Source: Lysinibacillus composti
Lineage (GTDB): Bacteria; Bacillota; Bacilli; Bacillales_A; Planococcaceae
Reading direction: 5' to 3'
Assembly (NCBI RefSeq): GCF_016908465.1
Contig: NZ_JAFBDY010000001.1
Location: 248,001 to 312,000, forward strand
Length of the DNA stretch: 64,000 nt
A program made the position numbers and the translations under genes. The notes beneath the pieces are model-generated. The model was given only the letters and a program-made list of their open reading frames with translations. It ran no database searches and was not told where the DNA came from. This document shows positions 63,333 through 64,000 of this stretch, one piece after another (the first letter of the stretch is position 1; each line of letters starts with the position of its first letter).

Positions 63333-64000
63333 ATGAGTAGTAAAATTCCAGAACAGTTAATTGAGCAAATTCGTTCACAATCAGAAATCGTCGATGTAAT
63401 CGGCGAATATATGCAGTTAACGAAAAAAGGGCGTAACTGGTTTGGATTATGTCCATTCCATGGTGAAAATACACCTTCATTTTCTGTGTCTCAAGACAAA
63501 CAAATCTTCCATTGCTTTGGATGTGGAGCAGGTGGTAATGTCATTACATTTGTGATGGATATTGAAAATATTACGTTTCCTGATGCGGTAATCAAACTGG
63601 GTTCTCGCGCTGGTATGCATTTAGATATCCAAAATGATAGTATGGCTAAAAACACTTCTCAATATTCATCAAGAGAAGAAAAAATGATTGAAGCACACGA
63701 ATTTGCAGCGCAAATGTATCACCATTTGCTAATGAATACAGAGGATGGTGAGGAAGCGTTAAATTATCTTCTAAAAAGAGGATTTACAAAGGAGCATATC
63801 GAAACGAATGGTATAGGTTGGTCTCTACCAGCTTGGGACACTCTTTCGATTCTCTTAGAAAAAAAAGGCTTCGATTTAGAAGATATGGCTGAATGTGGGC
63901 TTATCATTCAGAAGGAAAGTGACCATACTTATTTTGATCGATTTAGAGGAAGGATTATGTTTCCGATTCGAAATGATAATGGGAAAATTATCGGATTTTC
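63333..64000 (+). CDS. dnaG: DNA primase DnaG (5' part, cut by the window end)
   Basis: Primase synthesising RNA primers at the replication fork. The visible 222 codons remain open to the last base. They contain the CHC2 zinc-binding domain, with CPFHGENTPSFSVSQDKQ and HCFGCGAGGNVITFVMDIEN (about residues 40-80). The start of the TOPRIM core follows with RFRGRIMFPIRNDNGKIIGF at the window edge. The N-terminus SSKIPEQLIEQIRSQSEIVD is typical. The ATG at 63333 is preceded by TTAAGTTGGTGATTTTT. The order ppsR-dnaG predicts sigA just beyond the window. Confidence 0.95.
   Translation, partial: MSSKIPEQLIEQIRSQSEIVDVIGEYMQLTKKGRNWFGLCPFHGENTPSFSVSQDKQIFHCFGCGAGGNVITFVMDIENITFPDAVIKLGSRAGMHLDIQNDSMAKNTSQYSSREEKMIEAHEFAAQMYHHLLMNTEDGEEALNYLLKRGFTKEHIETNGIGWSLPAWDTLSILLEKKGFDLEDMAECGLIIQKESDHTYFDRFRGRIMFPIRNDNGKIIGF

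Overview
This AT-rich window is a chromosomal core segment from an endospore-forming Bacillales bacterium, most likely a Planococcaceae-type genus such as Lysinibacillus, Solibacillus or Ureibacillus. The sporulation genes (spo0M, sigK, gpr, spoIIP, yqfC, yqfD), the comE competence locus, the CIRCE-controlled hrcA-grpE-dnaK genes and two T-box leaders (alaS, glyS) establish the Firmicutes origin. Gene order closely follows the recD2-alaS-greA / yqeG-comE-lepA-dnaK / rpsU-phoH-era-recO-dnaG region known from Bacillus subtilis. A dimer-type glycyl-tRNA synthetase in place of glyQ+glyS, and the positions of deoC and pssA/psd, depart from B. subtilis. TTG and GTG starts are frequent. No phage, transposase, CRISPR array, rRNA or tRNA gene was seen.

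Region 1 (1-5273): recD2, then three monocistronic-looking genes (a SIMPL-domain protein, a DUF1801 protein and spo0M). Region 2 (5288-18580): the T-box-controlled alaS, then ireB/reoM, ruvX and yrzB, an unusual gene with two fused DUF1292 domains, mltG, the tRNA wobble-uridine modification set trmR-trhP1-trhP2, udk, greA, yrrS, mtnN and a 29-codon membrane peptide. Region 3 (18651-21083): sigK (uninterrupted) and pssA on the minus strand, with psd divergent from pssA, so the two steps of phosphatidylethanolamine synthesis sit side by side. Region 4 (21324-31590): a tight operon yqeG-yqeH-aroE-yhbY-nadD-yqeK-rsfS-yqeM for ribosome assembly, NAD and shikimate metabolism. It is followed by comEA-comEB-comEC for DNA uptake, the minus-strand yqzM, and holA. 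Region 5 (31792-43360): rpsT (minus), gpr, spoIIP, lepA, an orphan gene, hemW, then hrcA-grpE-dnaK behind a canonical promoter and CIRCE operator, and dnaJ separated by a 445-bp spacer. Region 6 (43453-53422): prmA, rsmE, mtaB, deoC, rpsU, nfeD-floA plus an associated small protein, yqfC-yqfD and phoH. Region 7 (53645-64000): pgpH, ybeY, dgkA, cdd, era, recO, a minus-strand orphan gene, glyS with a long T-box leader (minus), ccpN, ppsR and the 5' part of dnaG, which runs off the window end.

The genes are mostly housekeeping: translation and tRNA modification, protein folding, DNA replication and repair, envelope lipids, sporulation and competence. The unusual content lies in the spacers: several long palindromic elements, a duplicated sequence inside the glyS leader, ribosome-binding sites buried in hairpins before two sporulation genes, and an apparent frame disruption at the 5' end of comEA. 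I saw no clear new multi-gene system. The best candidates for undescribed biology are the double-DUF1292 gene, the 29-aa membrane peptide, the orphan proteins and the palindromic spacer elements.
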